From assembly GCF_030867145.1 (NCBI RefSeq), contig NC_134422.1, forward strand, positions 13,526,531 through 13,590,530: 64,000 bases of DNA, written 5' to 3'. The first letter of the stretch is position 1. Each line of letters begins with the position of its first letter. This stretch comes from Opisthocomus hoazin (taxonomy: Eukaryota; Chordata; Aves; Opisthocomiformes; Opisthocomidae). A program made the translations under genes and the position numbers. The notes under the pieces were generated by a model that worked only from the letters and a program-made list of their open reading frames with translations, had not been told where the DNA came from and ran no database searches. Below, one piece after another: positions 1 through 14,300 of the stretch.

Positions 1-2116
1 CTCAAGCTTTAGGGTATTTTCTAAGGCTATTGTTTTTCCTGCATTTCCCTTAGTATGCATTGCAAACACTGCCTTTCTGAGTAGAACAGAATTTGGCATG
101 TCAGGACCAGACCTTAACTAAGGAAGGGAGCTGCTTTCTCCAAAAAGCACTTCTTCCCTCTCTCCCTCCCTCTGGGTTCAGTCTGTGGCATTAGGTGGGA
201 GAGAGGAGGACTGTCCTACCTCCAGATACCACGTCATCAAACAGCACTGGTAGCTTACTTTAGACTTATGTGTCTTAATCTATAATTTACCAATTACAAA
301 ACACCTTCAGCTTTTAGTCATGAAGTATTAGCAAACTGGTTAATAATGTTGTTGCTTTCAGAGGCCCATTGCTAACATTTTCACCCTAGTTGCAGTCTAC
401 AAATCCATCTAAGCAATCTGTCTAGATTGCCCAGATATGGCTTTTATTACTATTTATTTTTCCATAAGCACTCACACCTTGGTGCTGAACAAGTTATAAA
501 ATAAACCAAGAAACTTGCCCTGAGGAGACTGTATCCTAGAAGATAGTCTTGCCTTTCATAGTTGGAATTTTTTAAATGAAGCTCAGACTGAAATACAGTG
601 TGAGGTAGAAAGAGCGTATTATTTGCCTTTAAAACACTTGCTCCTGAGTTATCTTGGAAAATAGGCAGTGTCCTGAGCACTCTTTGTTCTCATCAAAATA
701 ATAAAGATACTGAGCCACCTTCAGTAGTGCTTGTGGTTTTTATCTAATTTTTCCATCAGACCATCTTTTAGTAAAAGGATGTGCATTGCATTAATGACTG
801 GGTGTCAGGAGAGGGCATTGGACTGCAGCCCAGACAGGGAATCAGATACAGGGGATTTTGGTTATTGCAGGTGATTTCTATGTCTTGTATGCAGTTATTA
901 GGTAGGGAGCCCTTCTACTGCACAGCCCCCGGTTACGGATTGCTGAATAGTGGGCCTTATCTGACATTTTTAGTTAATGAGTTTGATAGCGGGGGGAAGG
1001 AAAACCACTACCTAGGCTACTACAATGGAAAATGGCAAAATGATAGTGATAAAGGTTTGTGAAAGCTGTTCTTCCACCCAAAGGGAACAAGAACATGTGT
1101 ATGAGACTCTATGGGAATTGCTGCGATAACAAATTGAGAGCAGTAAAGAATGAAGAGCTGCTGCTGCTGCTGCACAGCAGTGAAAGGATCCATTTCTGAG
1201 CAGCTCTATGCAAGTTACGCGGGGTTAAACTGCAGCTCTGTCATTGCCATTCATGCAGGCCGCAGTAATTTTTTCTCAGTAGTGGTTATAGTAGAGTGAT
1301 TTTATTTTTTTTTTAACATTGGATAAGTCTCTTTGAAGCTGGCACCATTAGCGACTGTGGGAAATGGAGATCTCCGATTAACCAGTAAAGTATGCTGTGA
1401 TGTGGGTTGTCTTGTAGGCCTTCCAAGTGACCTGACCTTGAGCTGAAAGGCTGTATCAGTCAGCCTGACCAAAGCGTGACGGGAGCAAAACACTGCTGGT
1501 AAATAGTTTTTATGTCTGCCAAGGAACACCGCAATATGCTTTTGTCAGTCCCAAGTGAAAAATAAGGACACACAGCATTTTAGATGGATCATTGGCATGT
1601 GTGTGGCTCCATAATTCACTTCCTACACATTGCTGTGCTGATTTGGTTACTGGTTTAGTTGGGAAAGGGAAAGATCAACATGTCCATCTACATGAATCCA
1701 AGGAGACAGAATAAAATGTACACAAATACTTGTGTGCACATTTGCAGCTCACGCTTAAGAAGGGAGATGAAGCAAAGGACTGGCTCTCAGTTGTTTAGGG
1801 AACTTGGGCGTATCACTGAGTTACTGTGCTGAAGGGCGCCTTGTACATGAACAACAGTAACTATTGGTGTGCTTGTACCTCACAGCAAGTTCAAGGTAAC
1901 TGTCATTCACTTAAACCTTACTGAAAAAGCCATAGTCTCAGATTTTAGTTACGGGTTAGGTGATGAGAACCATTTAATTGACCAGAGTCAAGCCACCTAG
2001 TCCCACTTCATATCTCATGTTACATTTAACCAGAGCTAAGAGAGAAACTGCATACTACTTTTACTCATTCTGTGCTCAATGCTTGTGTGATATTTGGCTT
2101 TTCTTTTGTTGCTTAG
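1..2116 (+). other. HSPBAP1 intron upstream of the first visible exon
   Basis: I find no HSPBAP1 exon in this stretch. The expected upstream family motifs are not visible in any forward frame. It is ordinary AT-rich intron with a short (CTG)n run near 1157-1173 and no recognisable mobile element. A 93-codon open frame at 781-1062 lacks splice signals and family resemblance. Confidence 0.7.
1157..1173. repeat. (CTG)n short run
   Basis: About five and a half GCT/CTG units are visible, inside intron. Confidence 0.6.
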
Positions 2117-2301
2117 ATCCTCAGTTTGAAACCAGGTGTAACTACGTGAAGGCTACACTTGAAGAGTTTTTGGCTTGGTGTTGCGGGCAGCCTTCTTGTC
2201 TTTCTGGACCATTTAGTTGTTATGAGTACTCCAAATATTGGGCTTATGCTGACTACAAATACATTGCCAGGATATTTGAAGACAAGCCAGAAATTTTCCA
2301 G
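2117..2301 (+). CDS. HSPBAP1: HSPBAP1 exon, first visible
   Basis: The acceptor is TTGCTTAG ending at 2116. The exon opens with the last two bases of a split codon, then reads [17 protein letters not shown] and ends EDKPEIFQ before the donor GTAACG at 2302. This matches the N-terminal lead-in to the JmjC domain of HSPBAP1 (motifs NYVxATLEEF and [10 protein letters not shown]). No methionine here is a sensible start. The open frame running upstream from 1978 is intron read-through, and the true start lies in an earlier exon outside the window. Confidence 0.93.
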
Positions 2302-5300
2302 GTAACGCATTAATATTATCTCTTCCTAGTTTAATCACTGCAAATTATCTAGCGTAGCTTTTGAAACCTCTGCTACTATCCCCTCTCTGCTCCTTTGGCC
2401 ATATATTTTAAAATTTTGCAATAAAAGCTATGGGCTCTCAGGCTTACGGAGAACTAGTACCAAGTGGCAGCCCTCTAAAATTCTGGGTCTCCTTACATGC
2501 TTAAAAACAGCACCACAAGTGAGAAAAACAACTACCAGCTGGGCAGCACGCCCCTTCCCATTTGGCCCTGCAACATTCTTTGACTGGGCTGGCTCGGGCA
2601 GTTGTGTACGACCTCTGCAGCTGAACGCCTTCCCTGCACTTCTGCTGAAGGTGTGGAGGAGAGGGGAGAATAGGGTGTGGAGATGACAGGCAGCCGTCAG
2701 GCCTGGCATGTTGCAAACTTGAGACCCTGCCGCAGATCCACCTTGTACCCAGTTGGTACCCGAATTAACAGCTCCACTCGGGAGAGAGGATTTGACGGTA
2801 TGGATTTGCTTGTAGCAACAAGGCTGTAGCATGATTTTGCTCTGTGTTTTACCTTGTGGCTGGTTTTCTCAAAATAGTACAGTTCCCTCCCTTAATATAT
2901 TTAGGTTAACTGTTTGCAAGGTGGAGAGGTTCTGAGTCTGTGGGATTATTATACCTTGATTGTCTGCGGAGGCAGTAAAATATATGAAGTAACCTGTCCA
3001 CAGAAGTACATAACCTATGGTAATTTCCAAATGCAGCTATTAGGACACCTAACTGGGGTATTTTCTTTTACTTTCTTCACGTCTGTCTGCTATTTAAATG
3101 TATTGGTTCATTCTTGCTGGTTCTCCTTGCAAATTGTAAGAGGGCAAAATGAAGGATAGCTATACAAGAGGTGTATTTTTTCAAAAGGTATGAAGAAAGA
3201 ATAGTAAATGAAGCCTTACTCATTTCTACACTTTCAAAAAGATGGAATCATAATTCTCTGCAAACACTGTATCACTGGGATGACAGGGAATATGAACAGA
3301 TAAGCCCCTTCAAATTAATTATATCCTCAGAAAGCATTTCCCGTGCTCCTTATATGTATTTTATTCTTCTAGACCAGTAAAATCAGTATTTTTCAGTGCT
3401 CAGTCTTTTTTCAGACTGTCTCCTTTCTTGTTGTTCTGTGGGTGGGGATGTAAGGTTTGGGCATGGAGACCATTATACCTTTCTTTCTGCCGTCCCTTCA
3501 TTGGCACACTGAAACACAACCAGGGTCACATAACTTGGGCTGCACGACTGATACTGGGTCGTGTTGTCTGAACTAACTTGGGAGCTCCAGGCACGTTTCA
3601 GGCTTCCCCAGATCTTTGAGTGGCTTCCTCTATCTGTGGTCCTGCCTTGGTTTTGTCTCTTTCTGCCTCAACAGACAGCATTTTCATGTGTTTTATGGCA
3701 CAAGATAACAGCAGCTTAGAAGACGTGAATAGCCTGCTGCTTCGTTCGGTCAATAAAAGCACGCTTGAGGGAAACCATTTTCCTACCTCCTTCTTCCCCT
3801 TGCCCCCATTCAAGCAAAATTGAGGTTCCAGGAATTGCATTTCTTTGCAGGTGTCATGCCACAACCTCATCACCTGACCTGTAACAAGCAACAGATTGTA
3901 CTGCAGTTTTAGAATAGACACACGTAATGGTTATGCTGTGGATTTTTTTTGAAGTAGAATCTGGGAAGGAAAAAATCAATGGTGTTATGCAAGCAAATAT
4001 GGTGTGTATCATCTGCCAGTTTCACAGGCATGGGAGAGAAATGCATCCGTCAGTTCCAGATTCATATGGCTTTTGAAACACTGCTACACGATTTATGCCA
4101 GCCAAAAGAATTCTTTGTAGAAATTCTGTTCCACTCTTAAGTGAATTTGATGATAAACCCTTTTTTCTTTTTAGATTTTATTTAGATTTACGTAAGGTGA
4201 CTTGAAGGGGAAAAGAAGGCCAACTGCACTGTTATTTATAGTGATTAATAGGGCCATTCAAAAGTTGTTTGAAATTTAGATTGCACTGTTTATCATTTAC
4301 AGTTGTGTGGGCTAAGGTAATGATTCCATTATTCTAATCTATGAGCAGTATCTAGCATCTTACATTTTTTGTTCAGTTGATATTTCATTACAGAATTTGA
4401 GATATAAATCAGAAGCAAGATATATGCGTGAAGTTTAAATAGAAATGAGACCTTTTAAAGTGACATACGGGTACAGATTAACTTCATTATAAGAAGCAAA
4501 TGAAATAAATATAATTCACAAGTAATGTGCCATCTGTTATGGTTGGAACACCTTTTGCTGCATTTCTTCTTGCTGTGGCTTTTTATTGTAGAAAAGGAAC
4601 CCACTGTGACAAGATTCCAGTAATCCTACCAGTTCCTTTTCAGTTCATTGGTTAAAAACTATTCTACCCAAAATTGCTTCAACTACTTACTACAGCTGCA
4701 GCATTTTCAAAAAGTTCTTTTAAATCTAATATTGATTATGTGTACTTTCTTTCCACTTAAATTGTAACAAAATACAAAAACTATTTAGCTGTGAGATTAA
4801 AGTGTAGAGATGGTGTTATGCTTAACTTTGTCACTGAAATAGTTGTATTGGATTTTAAATCTTGTGGCTGCTGAAATCTATAGGAGCAACTTTTTGATTT
4901 TTTGCTGCCTTTGACAAATGTTTATGTTACACTTCTGCATTTTTTTCAAATGATATCTTTAAAATCAATAATGCTGAAATTCAGAATGTTTAGCAACATC
5001 TAATTTTTGGGAAGGCTATCGCTCATTGTGAGGCTTTCCTGATACAGAGTCATGGCGAAGTCATCCTTATAATAACGTCTAGCTGTAGTTTTCCTCAGCC
5101 ATAGATCTTAAAAAGGGATAGTCATCCACCTGTCTGCAAGCAGGTAGCTTACATACTTAATTAGAAGGCTTGGCTCCTGTTTGCTCTTTATAGACAGCGG
5201 AAAGAGAGAGGCTTTTCCAAGGGATGATTGAGAGTGCTTTGACAAGAGCAAGAGCCAAGCTTAAATTAGGTTCCTAAAGTTAGGTGATGTGAATGACCCT

Positions 5301-8300
5301 AAAGTGCTTTACTGAAATGGAACAAATACTGTTATCTTCCTTTTCAAGATGGGAAAAATAAAACTCAGAGATGAAGTGATTTGCCCAAGACCATCAGGAA
5401 GCCAGGAATTGAATCTGTTTCCTAAGGCTCAATCTGGGGCTCCAGCCAAAAGGCACCAGTATCTCTGGCCAGTATACTTCAAATGCTTTCCAACAAACAA
5501 ATGATCAGGCCCTGCAGGTGACAGGGTCAGCTATGGAAAAATGGGAAAGCTTTATGCAAGCCGTACAGAGCCATCCTGCAAAACCATTGAACTATCTGAA
5601 AAATACCTGGCTGTCCCTCGTTCCAGCTGTCATCCCCAAGGGATTGCTCGTGGGAGTATCAGTGGACTGGGAGACTCCAGGATCATGTTCATAACAGATG
5701 CATGCCGGTTCTTCCCTTTCTTGCCATGTAATCGCGCTGGTTTAAGTTCACTGTCTCCACAGTTGCAAAGGCAGGAGAAGAATGTGTTCATTGAATAATA
5801 AGGAACTTAGAAAACCCAGCATACTGCGGGGGTGAAGTCATACCAGTGGGGTAAAGTCTGCATATCCAGAATACATGGAGAAGCCAGAGACAGGAGCAAA
5901 GAGAGAGCAAACATGCCACATGGATTATCAAATTGGTTTGAGAAGGGTATAGGGATTTTTCCTTCTTTCCTTCCTTCCTTCCTTCCTTTCATTGCTTTTT
6001 TTAAATGCCATATATCAGAATTTTTCCAGAAGCAATCCTGTGCTTGGGTGGATGGCTAAGACTGGAGAAACGGGGAAAAAAAAGGTTGTTTGAAAAGAAG
6101 CCACGTGTGGCCACGAGCAGTTGGGCAATCCTGCTGTAGGGCAAAGGGGTAACGAGTAATATGAAAGACTGGGATGAGAACTGGAGGCAGAAATCTGGGA
6201 GGCTGTGTAGTCAGACAGAAAAAGAAGGTCAGCAGAAGAAGCGCTGCTATAGAGGAGAATTTTGGAGGAAGGGGCACAGGCCACGCACGCGGGAACCCCA
6301 GCAAGGAGTAGCAGCTGCAGTGGATAAAGGGCAGCTGAGCAGTGGAGGGAGAAGACGAGAGACTCGGAGAACTGAGGGTGGGATGTGAATCAGTTCAACA
6401 GCTTGCGTAAATAACCTTTTCATTGCTGTAGGATATCAGGTGGTCTGACTTTGGTTTTCCTGGAAGAAGTGGAAAAGAGAGCACACTGTGGATTGGTTCT
6501 GAAGGAGCAAACACCCCCTGCCATTTGGACTCCTATGGCTGCAACTTAGTGTTGCAAGTACAAGGAAGGTAACAAGTGCATACACAAACAACAAATACAG
6601 GGGAAAGTTTTACTATGCTATAAAGTTAGTTTTGGACTCTTGAATATTAATTCTAGGTCCTGATTATTTTAGTTTTCTAAGCTCTCAATGATTGAAGAAC
6701 ATGAGAACTCTTTATAGGGAATGGCAGAACTTCTGGGGTCTGGAGTTTGGCTGGGTAACAAAGGTAAAAATTTTACACTCTTCTGTTTGAGGAAGATCTT
6801 TTTCTGATCTGTGTGTTGTGTGGTCCAATAATAAACATTTTAATCTTCTTAGGAGTTCCAAATTCAGGAATTTGGAACTAGGAGATAAACAGTTAAAAAT
6901 AAAAATCCCAGAGACAAAATAGAAATAAACTACATTCGACTTTCACGATACTCTTTGTGCAAGAGCCTCTAGTAGCCTGCTAGAATTAATTTATAAGGGG
7001 AACATCAGAATGAGAGCAGCCAGCTGTGAGCAAAGTTGAAAGGGACACTTGAGGCTCCAAACTAATTTTAGAGCATGTGGCTTTGTTGCTGTGTCTTTCT
7101 GCCTGTTCGCATACTGTCTTTTTTTTCTTAACCCCAATCTTTTTTTTTCCCCTTTCCTTGTATATCGGCCTCAGGGTATTTTTGTTATCTATTATTGCTA
7201 GGGTAATGCTAGAGTAACAAAACAAGCTGCATGCATTTTTTAGGTTTGATAGTATAGAGTGGAAGGAGTAATTTGCCAGTGCGATTTGGATGTGATTAAT
7301 TACTCTGACATTTTACAGAACAGTAAAATCATGGTGGTCTTGTGATGAAGGTGCAGGCTGGGAAGTGAGACCTGCTGGCTTCAGTGCTGGGCAGTGCCAC
7401 AGGTTGACTGGCTTTAAGGCCTGAAGCAAATGAATTCGTCATCATCTTATCTGTAAGAAGGGTAACTCAGCTGAGCTCTCAGGTGGATTTTCATTCATGT
7501 TTATAAACAGCTTTGAGATCCTTGGATGAACGCGCAGCAGACACTCTGAAGCCCCCCTCAGCGCTGTGCTTTGCTGCAGCCCACCATGTAGACTTCAGAT
7601 CACATCAGCAAGCATTATGCATTGAAGTCCAGACATTCATGTGTATTTAGGAGCTAGAAACCTCATTGAAAACCATGAGATTTACATATCTAAATATCTT
7701 CTAAGAATCCACCTAAATACTGGGTGTACTAAATAAGTACAGTAATCTAGCAGACCTGATACCTGCCCTGCCTCTTTGATCTCTGGCTTCAGGTGCTGAA
7801 CTCAAGCCAGAGTTCCAGCGTCGTGTAGCAATTTTGCCTGCCTTCCCAAGACACTTCACCCCCCACTGATAGAAAAAAATCTCTATTCCTCTCGGGGAAG
7901 GAAGCAGCCTAAAGCCTTTGCATGGCCTGAAAAGGCGAAGTTGTTTTCCTCTTCAGAGCAAATCCTATAAATAGATTGCAAACTTCCACAAGCTTGTGAA
8001 TCCTGTGCTTCTTCAGAGCAGAAAGATTCCCTTTTGAGACTCACAAACAAGACGGGGTTTGTAACAAAATATAAGCTTAGCTAAACTTAAATACATTTGC
8101 GTTTGCAGGAAAGCCAGGGATGACTCCTTAGGCCTTTATTGCTATCTTGAATTTCCTCCTTGCATCCCTCGGGCTTCTTAATATTTTGCTTCATAATATT
8201 GCTTTGTCGTGAGCCTGCAGGATTAACCCATGAGCCTCCTACCTAGTTATTCTCTGCCCCTTCAGAAGGTCTAGCTTGGAGGGCAAAATAAAGTTGCAAC

Positions 8301-11300
8301 AGGGCTCGGGTTTCAGGAGAACTGTTTTTTTTGTGCTTACAGCCAGCAGTAGCTTTGGTAATTACCAAGAAATGTCAGCGGCCTATGGCACCTCCATCTG
8401 TGCCGATCTCTGCAGTTCTGGCTATCCTGTCTCTTCTGGTTTTGTGCCATTTGGCTGCTTTTCTCCGATTTTCAGATCTGTGACTTAGAACTGACAACCA
8501 GAAGCAGTAGGCAAAAAGCAAGGAGTGAGTACCAAGGGAAGGAACAAAAAAAAAAAAAAAAAAGAGAGTCATGAGAGTCTGAAACAAAGAGGAGAGCTGC
8601 ACAAATTGTCCAGCTGTGCTGTAAAACACTGCCTTTACTTTTCCACTGCTTAGTGCACGGGTCACTCTTGTACTGATTGTCTGGCACCGCTTAAATGTAA
8701 TAAATTCTCCCTTTGTGTATTCCTTTCTGGTTATTTCCATCACCTAAAATACTGCCATATAAAACTCCTATATCTAAATAACATATGTACCTGCTAAGAT
8801 ATTTCATTTATAGTACCCATAAAACTGGCACCGCCAGTTCTGGCATATTATTTTTCCTGTCTTTGATCTGGTCTATGTAAGTAAAACAGAGACATTAACT
8901 CCTGAGGAGACAGCCTGTGTCTCCGCTCTGCTTGGCCCTGTGCTGCAGTCCGTTGATCCGCTGCTTTGCTTGCACAGAGAGCAACCTAGACCATGAGTGC
9001 CCTTGTGAGCAGAACGACCCTGTCCTGCTCCATCTGGGCATTTAGTCGTACCAGTCAGTTCTTAAACCCAGTGGCCCACACAAGCCACATTTTCATCACG
9101 TGGTACCGATAACACCAAAAAATACAGGTGTTTCAGGATGCCTATATCTATGGATGTCTCTAGTTTTTATGGTATTTCCCTATCTGTGGCATAGGAGCAT
9201 CAATGTGAGTTTTACTAAGAATGAGGGTTTTGTGACTAACAGCCAAATAAGTACTGTAGGAAACAGAAGATCATGTCCATACCCTTTACTGTTAACATGC
9301 TAAACACACAGTTCCCTCCTTTTAAAACAAACATGGGTACAGCAGCTATTCATTCAGTGAATGAAAGCACATTGTCTCCAACAGAACTGTTTCCCCTGGT
9401 TTATAGAGCATTTTTTAGTGCTCTGAGCATCTGTAAACGCTGCGTGTTGCTCTGTATAACGGAGGAAGTAGGAAGCAGATGGGAGACCTTTTTTTTTAAT
9501 TTTATCTGCCTTTTAAAAATAATTGGTGAGAAGCTATAAATCTTTTCAGTTAAAAAAATTAAAAAGTGGAATATTTTAAAAACACTTTCAGGAGACAGAC
9601 TGTAAGCACTGCCTGTGTTCTCACTGCGTAGGAGATTCACACAGCGAGGCAGATTTATGTTTTATTGAAAACCTTGCTACTGCCTTTAGTTCTTTGCTGT
9701 AACTGACATGCACTGAATATATTTTTATCTTCTATTTTCAGGAAGAGATGGCACCTCTTCCCACCTGGTGACACCAGCTGCCTTTATCCCACCAGGATCC
9801 CGTATGAGGAGTCCAGCATATTCAGCAAAGTCAATGTTGCCAACCCTGATCTGAAACGCTTTCCTGAGTTTAGGAACACAACAGCCCATGTGGTTACACT
9901 CAGTCCAGGACAGGTACCCTTTGCATATGAGCTTTACACCAGTTTGAAGATTCTAGTAAATTATTTAACGGTCTAATTAAGGGCTAGGAAATCTTAACAA
10001 TCTGACTGTGGTACTTCCCTCCCCTTTCACCACTCTGCATTCGGGCTTGACACATTTCTCTCAGCACGGGAACTTTCTTTGCTCACAGTTACTCTACTAG
10101 ACTTTTTTGTACAAAAACCACAAACATTTGGAAAGTTCAGTCAGCTGCTCAATTCCATCACAGTTCTTGCAATCACCTCCAATTTGTCTGCTTTAAAACT
10201 TTCTTGAACAGTCCTCCAACCTGTCTACTCTGAAACCAGTATGTTCCATAAAATGTATTTGATTAATGAGCGTGTAGAGCCAGCAAAGGAACTCATATTT
10301 TGATAGTGAATAACCTTCACCAGGGAACATTGGCCCAACTTGTTGCCTTAATAGGAAAGTATGATAATGATGATACTTGCATTTACAACACACACCATCC
10401 AGAGGTTTCGTGGTGCTTTGCAAGGATGTGAGGATTTTGTTAACCCTGTTTTACTGAGAAAGTTCGGTTATAAGTATCTGCCTTATAGTCACACAGGCAG
10501 ACAGCAGCAGTATGAGAGCAGGGCTCAGGACTCTTAATTCCTAGTCTCCTGCTATAAATGGTGTTCTTTTATTTAATCAACATGGTCTGTATTTGGAGTC
10601 TGAATTACCCTTTTTCATTTGTTCAGCAGTGCATGTCCTTCTAAAGCACTCCTGGGCATCTCAAACTGTCAGGCCTTTCCAAAGGAATTTTGCTATGTTC
10701 CTTGCTCTGAACACTTAAGACAGTGGGGTTGCCGCTTCTAGAGCCTTTTCACCACTCTCCTACTTGATGCTGTCACCTTTTTTCACCTGCCAGCTTAGCA
10801 ATTTATGTGAGTATTCCCTTGCCCCTAGCTGGCAAACCCAGCTGCCTTCAATAATTTAAAGAATGAATTTTTGCTAATCCAGGTAATTTTGAGGAGGCAG
10901 AGCGAGGAGCGCTCCTGTGAAGTGGTGAGATGGCAGACTGGAGCAGGATAATAGTTCCCAACAAGAGAATGATGTCTGTCAAGTGGGAAGAGTATACTCT
11001 TCTGCTGGTACAGGTGCAAATGGGGAATTTGTGATCAACCTTCATTGTTTGCACTACATTAGCTCCTAAAGCAAAGGATTAGTTTCACATTCTGCACTTT
11101 GTAAGGTGCAGTGTTCAATAATTTAAAGCACAAAGAACAAATTTTTACTATTGATAAAAACACCACATTCCTTCAGCTTTACATTACCCATGATCCCCAA
11201 ATGCTATTTCAATTTATAATCTTCTTTGGAATGATAAAGTACGGTAGTGAACCTTTAATATGATCTTAATTTTAATTAGGCTTAAAACAATTACAAATAA

Positions 11301-14300
11301 ATCTTTCTAGGAATAAAGATCTTGAGCCAGCTTAGTAATACAAGTTGTCTGCATTGCCATGAAGGAGATACTCTTTGGACTTCTGAAAGAGAAGGGAGAA
11401 GAAAAATAATGTAGAGGCAGTGATGGAGCAGTGAGGTATTGCTTTCATCCATTTTATCAATGCCTTTTGGGTGGTGCTTTCCAGCATCTCATTCAGAAGC
11501 TTGTGGGGCAGGTGTCTGCGGACTGCTGCCATTTGATGGAGAGGAAAGGAATGACCTGGAAGAACTCCTTTGTTAACAAGGGAGATGATCCCTAAATAAT
11601 AACAACCTTGATACATGCTTAGCAGTGCTTTTCATGTAGAATTAATACAGTTTCTGCAGAATTTGCAGCCAGCTTTTTTTGTGATAATGCATAGCATCTC
11701 CACTCCTTCCCAGAGGGTATGCAGAAACATTTTGGATTAGCTAATGTAACAATAAAGCGCTGAAAAGTAAAGTCAAAGGTGTGCTTAGGTATTCAGGAGA
11801 GCGACTGGGTGTAAGGCAAGTGCAGCTTTGAATATCAAAAACTTCATGTGTCTAATGCCACCTTCTGGTCGTTGTTTGCTACAAGTCGTTTTGTCTGCAC
11901 CCATTTAAGGCTTTAAAGCAAAATTCCTTCCTATAACATTGTACCAATGCACAATGCGTACTTTGACTGTGCCCTTTCAGTGTGTTGTTCAGATGTGAAT
12001 CTCCCATGAATTCAGGTAGTTGGCTGAGACTTTAGGTTTTATAAGGTTTCATCCTATACTTGACCAGGGGCTGTGGGCTGAATTTCCACAGACGTCTTAA
12101 TGCAACTTCTGGTTATACATTAGTGATCTGTTCTCAATACAAATTTGATAAAACTTAGATATCTAAATAAATAGCTAGCTGAGTAGTTTTAGGGTTTGCA
12201 GCTGTACATGACTATATCCAGAAAGTTACAAGCTCAAGTTGTATTATACAAACGTAGGGGCTTCTTATAAATATTTGGACCTGGTCACCTATGGGATGGT
12301 TTACAAGGCTGATTGGCAAGTATGAAGCAGGAGGTTGACTGCTAGTGAATTTGTGCTCAATGAACTAGAGACTTTCCACCCAAAGCATCAGTAATTTGTT
12401 TTATTTCTACAGAACTTCCTCAGTATTTCTAGTAACACTTTGATTGTTTTCACAAATACTGCTTAAAAGGGAAATGAGGCAAAACGTGTCTGTTCTAGTA
12501 TCTTCCACCCCACACTCTGGGACAGATGTTAGAGAGTTAGGGTAAGATCTGCTACCCTCAACTTCAGCACCGTCCAGGACAGATGTCCTGTCTGCCTCAG
12601 TGGGAAGAACCTGGCACCTCTACAAGACGATTTGTCCTCCCTATCATAAACAACTACAGTCCTGCAGGAACAGTCATCCCATCTTGTCCTTCAGCGCAGG
12701 CTATAAGAGCCTACACACATAGATGCTTAACTTTGATGATGATTAAAAGCAGGAGAGAGGAGTCCCACCTGAAAAGGCTACAAAAAACCCTGAGATGCTA
12801 TACAAATACAAAATCATTAATCACTCTTCCTCTGCCCCACTTCTCACCAGCTTATTGCTTCCTTCCTGCTCACTAATGTAATTATTCGTAATCCATCTTC
12901 CTCTTAATCCGTGGAACTAGACAATGTAGAGAGCGCATCTTGGTTTGTCTGCAGGTAGACACATGAGGCTCCACACATCTGCCCTCCTAACAGGGGGTCA
13001 GCACCTTGCCTGCAGGGCTCCCACAGGCAATGCTGTTCTCCCTCACGCTGCGCAGGGCAGGAGGGGTCGTGAGCACCAGGACATGTGGCCTTACAGGCAG
13101 CCCACAGCTGCCCTTCTGCCTGCGCTCCTGCTTCCCAGCCCTGTGTCCTGGGTGCAGCCTGGAGCCGGAGGAGCTGGCTCTAGGGGATTATCTCCGGAGC
13201 CCATTAAATGCTGCTCCAGGGTTGGCCAAAGGCACTGCTCTTGAAGGACACGACACCTAAGGGCACGATGAAGCTGCCTTTTCAGTGTTTGGGGCAAAAG
13301 ATAGAATCTGGGATTTTGGCACTGGGCTGCTGAGTACTGCATCCAGTTTCATTGTTGCTTTTTCTGCTTAAAGCTGCTCCAAACACTTTCTGTGAGACTA
13401 ATCCATACAGTTTCTCTATTGAACAGTATTTCTTGATGTTCATCCTGAATTTGTTATTTCTCAGTTCTAGTCTGTAGCTCTAATTATTCCTTCTCCTACC
13501 TTGGTTCCTTCAACTGGTGGACGACAGGTTAACCATGAGCCAGCAGTGTGCCCTGGCTGCCAAGAAGGCCAATGGCATCCTGGGGTGCATTAGGAGGAGT
13601 GTGGCCAGCAGGTTGAGGGAGGTTCTCCTCCCCCTCTACACTGCCCTAGTGAGGCCTCATCTGGAGTACTCTGTCCAGCTCTGGGCTCCCCAGTTCAAGA
13701 AAGATGAGGAGCTACTGGAGAGAGTCCAGTGGAAGGCTACAAGGATGGTGAGGGGACTGGAGCATCTCTCCTATGAGGAAAGGCTGAGGGAACTGGGCTT
13801 GTTCAGCCTGGAGAAGAGAAGGCTGCGAGGGGACCTTATAAATGCTTACAAATATCTCAAGGGTAGGTGTCAGGAGGATGGGGCCAGGCTCTTTTCAGTG
13901 GTGCCCAGCGACAGGACCAAGGGGCAATGGGCACAAACTGGAGCACAGGAAGTTCTGTCTGAACATGAGGAAGAACTTCTTCCCTCTGAGGGTGACGGAG
14001 CCCTGGAACAGGCTGCCCAGGGAGGTTGTGGAGTCTCCTTCTCTGGAGATATTCAAGACCCGCCTGGACAAGGTCCTCTACAACCTACTGTAGGCGACCC
14101 TGCTTCGGCAGGAGGGTTGGACTAGATGACCCAGAGAGGTCCCTTCCAACCCCTACCATTCTGTGATTCTGTGAGCTGCAGAGCACAAGACATGGAGGAC
14201 CCCATGAGTGCACAAAAAGCCAAAGGTGGAAGCTGAAAGTTCCTGACTCTACTTTTCTGCCTCTTCCCTGAGCTTCCCTCGGTCCCTTGCCTGGGTCCCT

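Larger units (their letters stand above)
2302..6431 (+). other. HSPBAP1 intron, 4.1 kb
   Basis: GT...AG intron. It contains a MIR-like SINE relic in reverse orientation near 5290-5455 and a (TTCC)n microsatellite near 5960-5990. The remainder is AT-rich unique sequence, and I see no other gene in it. Confidence 0.8.
6569..9741 (+). other. HSPBAP1 intron, 3.2 kb
   Basis: GT...AG intron. It contains a forward MIR-like relic near 7335-7535 and an A-rich run near 8546-8563. The open frames on the minus strand around the poly-A run (poly-Phe) are artefacts of the homopolymer. Confidence 0.8.

Noticed and set aside
781..1062. 93-codon frame upstream of the first HSPBAP1 exon
   Set aside because: Its sequence does not match the expected N-terminal HSPBAP1 segment, and no suitable acceptor/donor pair joins it in phase.
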